DNA from: Leucobacter weissii
Lineage (GTDB): Bacteria; Actinomycetota; Actinomycetes; Actinomycetales; Microbacteriaceae
Assembly: GCF_017565745.1 (NCBI RefSeq)
Contig: NZ_JAGDYM010000011.1
Location: forward strand, 124,001 to 188,000
Reading direction: 5' to 3'
Length of the DNA: 64,000 nucleotides
Part shown: piece after piece, positions 9,967 to 18,493 of the stretch
Layout: the number at the start of each line of letters is the position of its first letter
How positions within the stretch are numbered: position 1 is the first letter of the stretch
Made by a program: the position numbers and the translations under genes
The notes under the pieces: generated by a model
Database searches by the model: none
Told to the model about the DNA's origin: nothing
What the model saw: the letters and a program-made list of their open reading frames with translations, nothing else

Positions 9967-11286
9967 TTGTTCAGCGCCATCGGACGGATCTTCAAGACCC
10001 CCGATCTCCGGCGGAAGATTCTCTTCACGCTCGCGATCGTGGCACTGTTCCGGATCGGGTCGTTCGTGCCCGCGCCGTTCGTGAACTTCGACAACGTGCA
10101 GTCGTGTCTGGTCGCGCAGGAGGACGCCTCCGGCCTCTACCAGATGATCAACATGTTCAGCGGCGGAGCGCTCCTGCAGCTGTCGATCTTCGCCCTGGGC
10201 ATCATGCCCTACATCACCGCGTCGATCATCACGCAGCTCCTGCGCGTCGTGATCCCGCACTTCGAGGCCCTCCACAAGGAGGGGCAGACCGGTCAGGCGA
10301 AGATCACCCAGTACACCCGCTATCTCACGATCGCGCTGGCGGTGCTGCAGTCGACCACGCTCATCACCGTGGCGCGTTCGGGCATGCTGTTCGGCACGAC
10401 CGCGAACGAGGCCTGCCAGAATCTCGTGTCCCAGGAGTGGTGGGCGATCGTCATCATGATCCTCACCCTGACCGCGGGCACCGGTCTCATCATGTGGTTC
10501 GGCGAGCTCATCACCGAGCGCGGCATCGGCAACGGCATGTCGCTGCTGATCTTCGTCTCGATCGCCGCGCAGTTCCCCGCCGCGCTGTGGACCATCCAGG
10601 TGCAGAACGGCTGGGAGGTCTTCCTGCTCGTCATCGGCGTGGGTCTGCTCATCGTCGCCGCGGTGGTCTTCGTCGAGCAGTCGCAGCGTCGAGTGCCGGT
10701 GCAGTACGCCAAGCGAGTCGTCGGGCGCCGCACCTACGGCGGCAGCAGCACCTACATCCCGATCAAGGTCAACATGGCCGGCGTGATCCCGGTGATCTTC
10801 GCCTCGGCGATCCTCTACCTGCCGATGCTGCTCGTGCAGTTCAACCAGCCGCAGATCGGCGAGGAGCCGCAGGAGTGGCTGGTCTGGATCCAGAACAACC
10901 TCATGCAGGGCGACCAGCCGCTGTACATGCTGGTGTTCTTCCTGCTGACGGTCGGCTTCACCTTCTTCTACGTGCAGATCACCTTCAACCCCGAAGAGGT
11001 CGCCGACAACATGAAGAAGTACGGCGGCTTCATCCCGGGCATCCGCGCGGGTCGCCCGACCGCCGAGTACCTCAACTACGTGCTGAACCGGGTCACGAGC
11101 GCCGGATCGCTCTACCTGGGCCTGATCGCGCTCATCCCCTTCATCGCGCTCGCGTTCTTCAACGCCAACCAGAACTTCCCGTTCGGCGGGGCTTCGATCC
11201 TCATCATCGTGGGCGTCGGCCTGGAGACGGTGAAGCAGATCGACGCGCAGCTCCAGCAGCGCCACTATGAAGGGCTCCTCAAGTGA
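9967..11286 (+). CDS. secY: Protein translocase subunit SecY
   Basis: Central channel of the Sec translocon in the cytoplasmic membrane, 439 residues with ten predicted membrane helices. FSAIGRIFKTPDLRRKILFT opens the protein, and GIGNGMSLLIF and the cytosolic loop GRRTYGGSSTYIPIKVNMAG are diagnostic. The start is TTG at 9967, supported by AGGAGG 8 bases upstream and by the family N-terminus. It overlaps adk by 4 bases. Confidence 0.98.
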   Translation: MFSAIGRIFKTPDLRRKILFTLAIVALFRIGSFVPAPFVNFDNVQSCLVAQEDASGLYQMINMFSGGALLQLSIFALGIMPYITASIITQLLRVVIPHFEALHKEGQTGQAKITQYTRYLTIALAVLQSTTLITVARSGMLFGTTANEACQNLVSQEWWAIVIMILTLTAGTGLIMWFGELITERGIGNGMSLLIFVSIAAQFPAALWTIQVQNGWEVFLLVIGVGLLIVAAVVFVEQSQRRVPVQYAKRVVGRRTYGGSSTYIPIKVNMAGVIPVIFASAILYLPMLLVQFNQPQIGEEPQEWLVWIQNNLMQGDQPLYMLVFFLLTVGFTFFYVQITFNPEEVADNMKKYGGFIPGIRAGRPTAEYLNYVLNRVTSAGSLYLGLIALIPFIALAFFNANQNFPFGGASILIIVGVGLETVKQIDAQLQQRHYEGLLK

Positions 11287-11876
11287 CCGAATCCCGTCAG
11301 ACCCGGCTCCTCATCGTCGGCCCTCCCGGGGCGGGCAAGGGCACCCAGGCCGCGCGTATCGTCGAGCGCTACGAGGTGCCCTGGATCTCCACCGGCGACA
11401 TCTTCCGCGCGAACATCAAGGCCGGCACGCAGCTCGGCCAGCGGGTGTCGCAGCTGATCGAGGCCGGGAAGCTCGTCCCGGACGAGCTGACCAACGAGAT
11501 CGTGGCCGATCGTCTCCGCCGCGACGACGTGGAGCACGGATTCCTGCTCGACGGCTACCCCCGCACCGTCGACCAGGCGCACGCCCTCGACGGGGTGCTG
11601 CAGGCCGACGCCCGCGCACTCGACGCCGTGGTGCTGCTCGAGGTGGACACCGATTCCGTCGTGTCGCGCCTGCTGAAGCGCGCCGAGACCGAGGGACGGG
11701 TCGACGACACGGAAGCGGTCATCCGGCACCGCCAAGAGGTGTACGCCGAGCAGACCGCGCCGCTGGTCGAGCTGTTCGAAACCCGCGGCATCCTCATCCG
11801 GGTCGACGGGCTCGGCTCGGTCGACGACGTCACGGAGCGGATCTTCTCCGCCCTCGAAGAGAAGCTCGCCGCATAG
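11283..11876 (+). CDS. adk: Adenylate kinase
   Basis: Converts AMP + ATP to two ADP in the cytosol. The P-loop GPPGAGKGTQA lies at about residues 13-23, followed by STGDIFRANIK and DGYPRT. At 197 residues it is the short-LID form without the zinc-binding insertion, as usual in actinobacteria. GTG start overlapping the end of secY. Confidence 0.97.
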   Translation: MTESRQTRLLIVGPPGAGKGTQAARIVERYEVPWISTGDIFRANIKAGTQLGQRVSQLIEAGKLVPDELTNEIVADRLRRDDVEHGFLLDGYPRTVDQAHALDGVLQADARALDAVVLLEVDTDSVVSRLLKRAETEGRVDDTEAVIRHRQEVYAEQTAPLVELFETRGILIRVDGLGSVDDVTERIFSALEEKLAA

Positions 11877-11904
11877 CCCGGCCGCCCGCGAGAACCGAGT
11901 TCGT

Positions 11905-12744
11905 GTGAGTCGTAGGCTGCTGCGCCGGTCCATCTACAAGTCCCCGGCACAATTGCGCCTGATGCGCGATCCCGGACTCGCTGCGGTGGACGCCCTCTCC
12001 GCGATGGCCGCCGCCGTCGGGCCCGGGATCACCACGCTCGAACTGGATGCGATCGCCGAACAGGCGATCCGCGAGGCCGGCGGTGAGCCGAACTTCATGC
12101 TCGAGCCCGGCTACCGTCACACCATCTGCGCGAACGTCAACGAGCGGGTGGTGCACGCGATCCCAGACGGGCATCCCCTCGAACCCGGGGACATCGTCTC
12201 GCTCGACGTGGGCGCCGTGATCGGCGGCTGGCACAGCGACACCGCCATCACGGTGACGCTGCCCGATCCCGCGCGTCCGGAGCGCACCGAGGCGATCGAG
12301 CGGCTCAGCCACGTCACCGAGCAGGCGATGTGGCGGGGGATCGCCAGGCTCGCGACCGCGTCCCACCTGAACGAGGTGGGCGAGGCGGTGGCGGGCTATG
12401 TCCGCGCGGAGAGCGACTACGGGATCCTCGAGGACTACATCGGGCACGGCATCGGCCGGCGGATGCACGAGAGCCCGCCGGTCTTCAACGTGCCGGTGGC
12501 GCAGCGCGGTCCGGAGGTGCGGCCCGGCCTCGTTGTCGCGATCGAACCGATCATCTCCGCCGGCGGCATCGACACGGTCGTCGAGTCGGACGACTGGACC
12601 GTGCGGATGGCGGACGACTCGCTGAGCGCCCAGTGGGAGCACTCCGTGGCGGTGCACGCCGACGGCATCTGGGTGCTCACCGCTCCCGACGGGGGAGCGG
12701 CGGGCCTCGCGCCCCTCGGCGTGACTCCGGTGCCCATTCCCTGA
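11905..12744 (+). CDS. map: Methionine aminopeptidase, type I
   Basis: Removes the initiator Met from new proteins; 279 residues. The metal ligands are visible: two Asp in DVGAVIGGWHSDTAI, His in GHGIGRRMHE, Glu in AIEPII and Glu in WEHSVAV. The N-terminus (RRSIYKSPAQLRLMR) is typical. GTG start, 28 bases after adk. In many relatives infA follows; here the transcript seems to end in a large hairpin. Confidence 0.97.
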   Translation: MSRRLLRRSIYKSPAQLRLMRDPGLAAVDALSAMAAAVGPGITTLELDAIAEQAIREAGGEPNFMLEPGYRHTICANVNERVVHAIPDGHPLEPGDIVSLDVGAVIGGWHSDTAITVTLPDPARPERTEAIERLSHVTEQAMWRGIARLATASHLNEVGEAVAGYVRAESDYGILEDYIGHGIGRRMHESPPVFNVPVAQRGPEVRPGLVVAIEPIISAGGIDTVVESDDWTVRMADDSLSAQWEHSVAVHADGIWVLTAPDGGAAGLAPLGVTPVPIP

Positions 12745-12756
12745 CTTTCGCGGCTC

Positions 12757-12878
12757 GGGGGTCGGGGTCGGGGTCTCCGGTTTCATCCCTTCGGCGCGTC
12801 TTCGCGGTGTGGCCAGGCAGCGTGCCACACCGCTCAGCCGCTCATGTGACAGAACCGGAGACCCCGTCCCCGCCCCCG
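12757..12878. repeat. Nested palindrome after map, probable terminator
   Basis: An outer inverted repeat of about 26 bases (12757-12782 with 12853-12878; core GGGGTCTCCGGTT/AACCGGAGACCCC perfect, plus a G-rich imperfect extension) encloses a second perfect 10-base stem GCGGTGTGGC (12804-12813)/GCCACACCGC (12824-12833) with a 10-base loop. The outer arms are 70 bases apart, far more than a simple terminator needs. Confidence 0.7.
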
Positions 12879-12965
12879 CCTCCGGGCGCCAGTTGTGCGT
12901 TGGCGGCCGGTTTTCCCCGGGGAATTCCCATTGGCCGCGCGGCGCCGGAGTGGGAGAATGAAGAC

Positions 12966-13403
12966 ATGAACGACTACAGCGACCCGGTGACCGTGCTCGA
13001 TGATGCCGCCTGCTGGAAGCTGCTCGGCTCGCTCACCGTCGGACGCGTGGTCACCCGCGTCGGAGAGGTCGTCGACATCTTCCCGGTGAACTACGTCACC
13101 GACGAGAAGTCGATCGTGCTGCGGACCGCGGAGGGGAGCAAGTACGCCGAGATGATCATCGGCGAGGAGGTGCTCTTCGAGGTGGACGCCTACACCGATA
13201 CCGAGGCGTGGAGCGTGGTCGTGCGCGGGAGGGCCCGCCGGATCGAGACGGAGGCCGAGATCGCCGCGGCCGAGGCGCTTCCGCTCAGGCCGCTCGTGCC
13301 CACGCTGAAACGCAATTTCGTGCGCATCGAGGCCGTCTCGGTCTCGGGGCGTCAGTTCGAACTCGGCGAGGAGCCGCCGAGGGACGGAGTCCAGCCCTAC
13401 TGA
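12966..13403 (+). CDS. Pyridoxamine 5'-phosphate oxidase-like (Pyridox_ox_2) protein
   Basis: Small split-barrel protein of 145 residues. The motif GRVVTRVGEVVDIFPVNYV and EAWSVVVRGRARRIE match the Pyridox_ox_2 group, whose members bind FMN, F420 or heme and usually lack true PNPOx activity. The substrate is unknown. ATG at 12966 behind GAGAATGAAGAC. It stands alone, with a hairpin on each side. Confidence 0.85.
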   Translation: MNDYSDPVTVLDDAACWKLLGSLTVGRVVTRVGEVVDIFPVNYVTDEKSIVLRTAEGSKYAEMIIGEEVLFEVDAYTDTEAWSVVVRGRARRIETEAEIAAAEALPLRPLVPTLKRNFVRIEAVSVSGRQFELGEEPPRDGVQPY

Positions 13404-13412
13404 GCGGCGCCT

Positions 13413-13428
13413 CCCGCCGAGCGGCGGG
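13413..13428. terminator. Terminator-like hairpin after the Pyridox_ox_2 gene
   Basis: CCCGCC-GAGC-GGCGGG, a perfect 6-base GC stem with a tetraloop 10 bases after the stop codon. No T-run follows. Confidence 0.5.
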
Positions 13429-13913
13429 ATCGGAGCAGCGGCCGCCCATCCGATGCGGCGTGCTCCAGGCGAGTTCATGGCGTCCGCCTCGGCGGCGCAG
13501 GAACCGCGCCCGCCCCCGGCCAGCGCGCTCCCCGCGAGCGAACAGTGCGTGTCGGAGCGGCGAGCTGTGCACGCGGTCATGGCGTGGAGCGCCGGAATGC
13601 GATAGTCTGAACGTGCTGTGCCGCAATCGCCGTGCCCAGCCACCATCTGCTCCACCGGCCGACGATGCCCTGCTCCACCTGAAAGAACCGGTTTCTCATC
13701 TCTTTCTTCGCATCAGCTTCCGGGTCGCTCCATTCGGCCCCCGGTGCTCCAGCCGTTCCGGCGCGCGTCATCCAGCGCACGGAGACGATCCTCTGCGCGG
13801 GTCCGCCCTCGGCCACGGCCGAGCGGCCCGCTCGCAGCAACGCTCCGCGGCGACGCCGTCGTCGCGGTTTCACGGATCACAGCCGTGGTCCCAGACACAG
13901 AAGGAATGACGTC
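13429..13913 (+). promoter_or_regulatory. Long gene-free leader region of the cold-shock gene
   Basis: No plausible gene is seen in these 485 bases; codon bias in every frame looks like noise. GATAGT at 13601-13606 is a possible -10 and would give a leader of about 300 bases that includes pyrimidine-rich stretches (around 13690-13715). Long structured leaders are known for cspA-type mRNAs. An AAGGA ribosome-binding site precedes the ATG. Confidence 0.35.
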
Positions 13914-14117
13914 ATGGCCACTGGCATCGTCAAATGGTTCAATTCGGATAAGGGTTACGGGTTCATCGCCCCCGACGACGGCTCGGCGGACGTGTTCGCG
14001 CACTACCGCGCGATCGTCGGCACCGGACGCCGCGATCTCGAGGAGAACCAGCGCGTGGAGTTCGACACCGAGCAGGGCGACAAGGGCCTGCAGGCGACCA
14101 ACATCCGCTCGATCTGA
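13914..14117 (+). CDS. Cold-shock domain protein, CspA family
   Basis: Single-stranded nucleic-acid-binding OB-fold protein of 67 residues, the standard length. RNP1 is KGYGFI and RNP2 is VFAHY (VFVHF in classical CspA); [18 protein letters not shown] is diagnostic. Probably an RNA chaperone. A strong terminator follows directly. Confidence 0.96.
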   Translation: MATGIVKWFNSDKGYGFIAPDDGSADVFAHYRAIVGTGRRDLEENQRVEFDTEQGDKGLQATNIRSI

Positions 14118-14133
14118 GGATCTGAGCGGGACC

Positions 14134-14169
14134 GACCCGGGACGGCGACTTCGGTCGCGGTCCCGGGTC
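14134..14169 (+). terminator. Rho-independent-type terminator of the cold-shock gene
   Basis: GACCCGGGAC (14134-14143) pairs perfectly with GTCCCGGGTC (14160-14169). Inside, GCGAC-TTCG-GTCGC adds a second stem capped by a UUCG tetraloop. The tail is CTTCCCGTCT. Confidence 0.8.
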
Positions 14170-14263
14170 TTCCCGTCTCCGCCCTGATAGGGTTTTCTTG
14201 TTCCAGGACCCGTCGGCGCGGGTCGCTGGTGCGGCCGCAGAACGAGCGAGTGGAGGCGCCTCC

Positions 14264-14986
14264 GTGATCGACCGCTACGATGCCTATCTCTTCGACCTCG
14301 ACGGCGTGCTGACCCCCACGGTGGAGTTGCACCGACGGGCCTGGCAGGAGACCTTCGACCGGTTCTTCGCTCGCGTCGGGCAGGAGCCCTACCGCGAGAG
14401 CGACTACTTCGACTGGCTCGACGGCAGACCGCGCTTCGCCGGCGTGGCGGCTCTGCTCGCCTCGCGGGGCCTGGAGCTGCCGGAGGGACCGGAGAGCGAG
14501 TCGGACTCCGACTCGCTCGACGATCCCCGCACGATCCGAGCGCTCGGGGATCGCAAGAACCGGGCCTTCACCGAGGTGCTCGAACGCGACGGCATCGACC
14601 CCTACCCCGGCTCGATCGAGTTGCTCGATCGCCTCGAGCGGATCGGCCGACCGCTCGCGGTCGTGTCGAGCTCCAAGAACGCCGAGGCGGTCCTCCGCGC
14701 CGCCGGACTCCGCGACCGCTTCGTAGCGGTCGTCGACGGCGTGGTCGCCGAGGAGGAGGGGCTGCCGGGCAAGCCCGCTCCCGACACCTATCTGCGGGCC
14801 GCCGAACTGCTGGGGGCGGCCCCGGGGGCCTCCGTCGTATTCGAGGACGCCGTATCCGGTGTGGCCGCGGGCCGCGCGGGCGGCTTCGGGCTGGTGGTCG
14901 GCGTCGACCGCGGTGCGGGCGCGGAGGCGCTCGCGGAGGCGGGCGCCCAGGTCGTCGTGGCTGATCTCCGGGAGCTGGCGCGATGA
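14264..14986 (+). CDS. Beta-phosphoglucomutase-type HAD phosphatase
   Basis: HAD-superfamily enzyme of 240 residues. The motifs are DLDGVLTPT (nucleophile and acid/base Asp), SSSKN, KPAPDTYL and FEDAVSG. The neighbour it overlaps, a GH65 phosphorylase, makes beta-glucose 1-phosphate, so conversion to glucose 6-phosphate is the likely reaction. The GTG at 14264 has GGAG 8 bases upstream; an earlier TTG in frame lacks support. The same pair order is known in mycobacteria (Rv3400-Rv3401). Confidence 0.88.
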   Translation: MIDRYDAYLFDLDGVLTPTVELHRRAWQETFDRFFARVGQEPYRESDYFDWLDGRPRFAGVAALLASRGLELPEGPESESDSDSLDDPRTIRALGDRKNRAFTEVLERDGIDPYPGSIELLDRLERIGRPLAVVSSSKNAEAVLRAAGLRDRFVAVVDGVVAEEEGLPGKPAPDTYLRAAELLGAAPGASVVFEDAVSGVAAGRAGGFGLVVGVDRGAGAEALAEAGAQVVVADLRELAR

Positions 14987-17565
14987 GCGCGGATGAGTTC
15001 GAGGGCCTCGCCCACGAGTCGGCGCGCGACTTCGCTCATGAGTCGGCGCGCGACTTCGGCGACGACCCCTGGCGCATCGTGGTGGACGGCATCGACCCGG
15101 CCCGCGCCGGCCAGGACGAGACCGTCTTCGCGCTCGGCAACGGCTATCTGGGGATGCGCGGCAACCACGAGGAGGGGCTGCCGCTCGGCAGCCACGGCAC
15201 CTTCGTGAACGGCCTGCACGAGACCTGGCGGATCCGCCATGCGGAGCACGCGTACGGCTTCGCCGAGCACGGCCAGACCATCGTGAACGCGCCGGACGCC
15301 AAGAGCATCCGGATCTACGTCGACGACGAGCGCCTGAACCTCTCGTCCTCCGACATCCTCGAGGTGCGCCGCACGCTCGATCTGCGGGCGGGGACGCTCT
15401 CGCGCACGCTCCTGTGGCTCACGCCCACGGGCAAGCGCGTGCGGGTCGAGACCCGGCGCATGGTGTCGTTCGCCTCCCGGCACATGGCGACGATCGAGAT
15501 GCGGATCACGCTGCTCGACGCCGACGCCGATCTCACCGTCGGCAGCCTCATCATGAACCGTCAGGATCTCGGCCGGGTGGAGAACGGGAACTCCCTCCCC
15601 GCGGAGCGCGTGGTGGACCCCCGCAAGAGCGAGGAACTGGGCGGGCGCACCCTGGAGGCGGGCCCCGTGCTGCACGAGGGCGGCCGCAGCGTCCTGAGCT
15701 TCCGGGTGAAGAACTCCGGGATGACGCTGGGCGTGGGCGTCGACCACGAGTTCGACGGCGGCGGCACCTCGTGGCGCAGCCGCGTCGAGACCTCTGCGGA
15801 CCGCGTGCGCCATCTCTTCCAGGGCGTCGCCACGCGGGGCCGCACGGTGCGACTGGTGAAGACCGTCGCATACCACGCCTCCGACACGGCCACGCTCTCC
15901 GAGGTGCTGGACCGCTGCGTGCACACGCTCGAGAAGGTCGGCGCGGAGCCCGAAGGCGAGCGCTGGGAGGCGCAGCGCCGCTTTCTCGACGGCTTCTGGG
16001 AGCGCAGCGACGTCGAGGTCGACGCGGAGCCCGGGGTGCAGCAGGCGATCCGCTGGAATCTCTTCCAGCTCGCCCAGGCCGCGGCCCGCGCCGACGGGCA
16101 CGGCATCGCCGCGAAGGGCCTCACGGGCTCGGGGTACAGCGGGCACTACTTCTGGGACTCGGAGATCTACATGCTCCCGTTCCTCACCTACACGACCCCG
16201 CTCTGGGCGAGGAACGCGCTGCGCTCGCGGCAGCACATGCTGCCGAAGGCGCGGTCGCGGGCGGTGATGCTGAACGAGGACGGCGCGCTCTTCCCCTGGC
16301 GCACGATCAACGGCGAGGAGGCGAGCGCCTACTACGCGGCGGGCACCGCGGCCTACCACATCAACGCCGACATCACCTTCGCGATCGCCCGCTACGTCTG
16401 GGCCTCGGGCGATCGCGAGTACCTGCTGACGGGCGCCTGCGACGTCGTGGTCGAGACCGCGCGGCTCTGGAGCAGCCTGGGCTTCTGGGGCTCGGGCCTC
16501 GACGGCGAGCAGCGGTTCCACATCCACGGCGTGACCGGGCCGGACGAGTACACGACCGTCGTGAACGACAACCTCTTCACCAACGTGATGGCGAGGTTCA
16601 ACCTGAGCTACGCGGCGGAGATGGTGCGCTCCATCGAGACGGCGGAGCCCGAGGCGTATGCGGCGCTGCGCGAACGGCTGGCACTCGAACCGGCCGAGAT
16701 CGAGGCCTGGGAGCGCGCTGCGGCGGGTATGCACGTGCCCTACTCGGAGCGGATGGGGATCCACCCGCAGGATGCGCACTTCCTGGAGCGCGAGCTCTGG
16801 GATCTCGCCGCGACGCCGCCCGAGCAGAAGCCGCTGCTGATGCACTTCCACCCGCTCGTGATCTACCGCTTCCAGGTGCTCAAGCAGGCGGACGTGGTGC
16901 TCGCCCTGCTGCTCGCGAGCGACGAGTTCAGCCGCGATGAGAAGCGCCGCGATTTCGAGTACTACGATGCGCTGACGACCGGGGACTCGACGCTCTCCGC
17001 CGTCGTGCAGTCGATCATCGCGGCCGAGGTGGGGTATCGCGAGCTCTCCTACCGCTACTTCGACCACGCCCTGCACGTGGATCTCGCGGATCTGCACCGG
17101 AACTCCGCGGACGGCGTGCACGTCGCGTCGGCGGGAGGCGTCTGGATGACCCTCGTGCAGGGCTTCGCGGGCATGCGGGACTCCGGACGCCGGCTCAGCT
17201 TCGATCCCCGGCTTCCGGCGCACTGGGGAAGCCTCGCGTTCCCGCTCGAGTGGCGGGGGAGCAGGATCGGCGTGCGGCTCGAACGGGAGTCCATCCGCTT
17301 CGAACTGCTCGAGGGCGACGAGCCGGTGACGGTACGCGTGCGCGGCACGGAGATCGAGATCGGGCCGGGGCGGCCGAGCACGGTGCCGCTCGCGGACCAG
17401 GGGCCGGAGCTCGGGGAGTTCCGCGGGCTCTCGGCGGGGATCCTGCCGAGGGACGGCGAGGCGAGCGGAGGGCTCGAGCCGGTCACCGAAGTGCCCGTGC
17501 TCACCGGCCCCGTGCCGGTCAGCACGGGGCCCGTCCCCACGCTGCCGCCGACGGACCGGGGGTGA
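14983..17565 (+). CDS. Glycoside hydrolase family 65 protein (disaccharide phosphorylase type)
   Basis: Protein of 860 residues, cytosolic. The N-terminal beta-sandwich, the (alpha/alpha)6 barrel with the family acid Glu in GVTGPDEYTTVVNDN, and the C-terminal jelly roll are all present. GH65 enzymes split maltose, trehalose or kojibiose with phosphate to glucose and beta-glucose 1-phosphate; the exact substrate cannot be read from sequence, and hydrolase members exist. Odd points: the N-terminus holds a tandem copy of HESARDF (residues about 10-25) and the tail a repeat of TGPVP. It overlaps the mutase gene by 4 bases, so the two are co-translated. Confidence 0.9.
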   Translation: MSADEFEGLAHESARDFAHESARDFGDDPWRIVVDGIDPARAGQDETVFALGNGYLGMRGNHEEGLPLGSHGTFVNGLHETWRIRHAEHAYGFAEHGQTIVNAPDAKSIRIYVDDERLNLSSSDILEVRRTLDLRAGTLSRTLLWLTPTGKRVRVETRRMVSFASRHMATIEMRITLLDADADLTVGSLIMNRQDLGRVENGNSLPAERVVDPRKSEELGGRTLEAGPVLHEGGRSVLSFRVKNSGMTLGVGVDHEFDGGGTSWRSRVETSADRVRHLFQGVATRGRTVRLVKTVAYHASDTATLSEVLDRCVHTLEKVGAEPEGERWEAQRRFLDGFWERSDVEVDAEPGVQQAIRWNLFQLAQAAARADGHGIAAKGLTGSGYSGHYFWDSEIYMLPFLTYTTPLWARNALRSRQHMLPKARSRAVMLNEDGALFPWRTINGEEASAYYAAGTAAYHINADITFAIARYVWASGDREYLLTGACDVVVETARLWSSLGFWGSGLDGEQRFHIHGVTGPDEYTTVVNDNLFTNVMARFNLSYAAEMVRSIETAEPEAYAALRERLALEPAEIEAWERAAAGMHVPYSERMGIHPQDAHFLERELWDLAATPPEQKPLLMHFHPLVIYRFQVLKQADVVLALLLASDEFSRDEKRRDFEYYDALTTGDSTLSAVVQSIIAAEVGYRELSYRYFDHALHVDLADLHRNSADGVHVASAGGVWMTLVQGFAGMRDSGRRLSFDPRLPAHWGSLAFPLEWRGSRIGVRLERESIRFELLEGDEPVTVRVRGTEIEIGPGRPSTVPLADQGPELGEFRGLSAGILPRDGEASGGLEPVTEVPVLTGPVPVSTGPVPTLPPTDRG

Positions 17566-17570
17566 TGGTC

Positions 17571-17625
17571 GGACTCGGGCGCGCTTCGGGCCGAGTCCGC
17601 GGCTCGGGAGGATCCTCTGCCCGAG
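17571..17625. terminator. Bidirectional terminator region between convergent sugar genes
   Basis: Two hairpins in a row: GGACTCGG (17571-17578)/CCGAGTCC (17591-17598), then CTCGGG (17603-17608)/CCCGAG (17620-17625). They lie between the stop of the GH65 gene and the stop of the leftward kinase gene. Confidence 0.65.
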
Positions 17626-17647
17626 AGCATCAGCCCGAGCTGTGAAC

Positions 17648-18427
17648 TCAGCCCGAAGCGCGGCCGGCGAGCCAGGCGGCGCCCACGATGCCGGCGTTGT
17701 TCCGGAAATGAGCCGGGACCACGGGCGCCGAGACGCCGGGGAACGGAAGATACCGGTCCGCGTCCTTGCTGATGCTGCCGCCGAGCACGAAACGATCCGG
17801 GTTGAGCAGCAGCTCGAGGTGCGCGACATAGCGCGCCGCGCGAGCGGCCCACTCCGGGAGAGCGATGTCCTCCCGTTCGATCGCCTTGGCCGAGGCGTAC
17901 CGTTCGATATCGGGGTGGCCGTCGAGTTCGAGGTGCCCGAGTTCGAAGTTCGGCACGAGCGCACCGTCCATGACGAACGCGGTGCCGATCCCGGTGCCGA
18001 AGGTGAGGACCATCGTGGTGCCGGGAAGGTCCTTCGCCGCGCCGAGGGCCGTCTCGGCGAGACCCGCGGCGTCGGCGTCGTTCACCACCGCGCAGGGCGC
18101 GCCCGTCGTCTCGGAGAGGAGCGCGCGGGCGTCGGCGCCGATCCAGCTCGCGTCGACGTTCGCGGCCGTGCGCATGACGCCGTCGCGCAGGACCCCCGGC
18201 AGCGCCACGCCGACCGGGACCGGCCCGGACGGCATGACGGGACCGCCCAGCTCCTCCCGGATCGCCGCCACCATCGCGCCGACCTCACGGGCGATGTCGC
18301 CGGGCCGGCCCCCCGTGGGCGTGAGGACCTTGTGCCGCCGGGTGATCGCCGCGCCGCTCGCCGGATCGATGGCGGAGCCCTTGATCCCGGTCCCGCCGAC
18401 GTCGATGCCGATCGCCGCTCGTGTCAT
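17648..18427 (-). CDS. ppgK: Polyphosphate glucokinase (ROK family)
   Basis: Phosphorylates glucose with polyphosphate (often also ATP); 259 residues. GIDVGGTGIKG is the phosphate-binding motif, LTFGTGIGTA and NDADAAGLAE frame the active site, and ELGHLELDGH is the PpgK-type sugar-binding segment. Faces the GH65 gene and would use the free glucose released there. Confidence 0.95.
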   Translation of the reverse strand: MTRAAIGIDVGGTGIKGSAIDPASGAAITRRHKVLTPTGGRPGDIAREVGAMVAAIREELGGPVMPSGPVPVGVALPGVLRDGVMRTAANVDASWIGADARALLSETTGAPCAVVNDADAAGLAETALGAAKDLPGTTMVLTFGTGIGTAFVMDGALVPNFELGHLELDGHPDIERYASAKAIEREDIALPEWAARAARYVAHLELLLNPDRFVLGGSISKDADRYLPFPGVSAPVVPAHFRNNAGIVGAAWLAGRASG

Positions 18428-18493
18428 GCCGCCCAGCCTATCCGGCCCCGCCCGGGCCGCTCCAGCGGGCGGGGGATCTCCCCGCGGCCGAGC

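Noticed and set aside
12757-12878. Attachment site of an integrated element
   Set aside because: No integrase, no direct repeats around an island and no tRNA gene are present.
14788-17964. Very long open frame on the minus strand opposite the GH65 gene
   Set aside because: It is the mirror of a high-GC gene: Arg/Ala/Gly-rich, no domain, no ribosome-binding site, while the plus-strand frame has full GH65 motifs.
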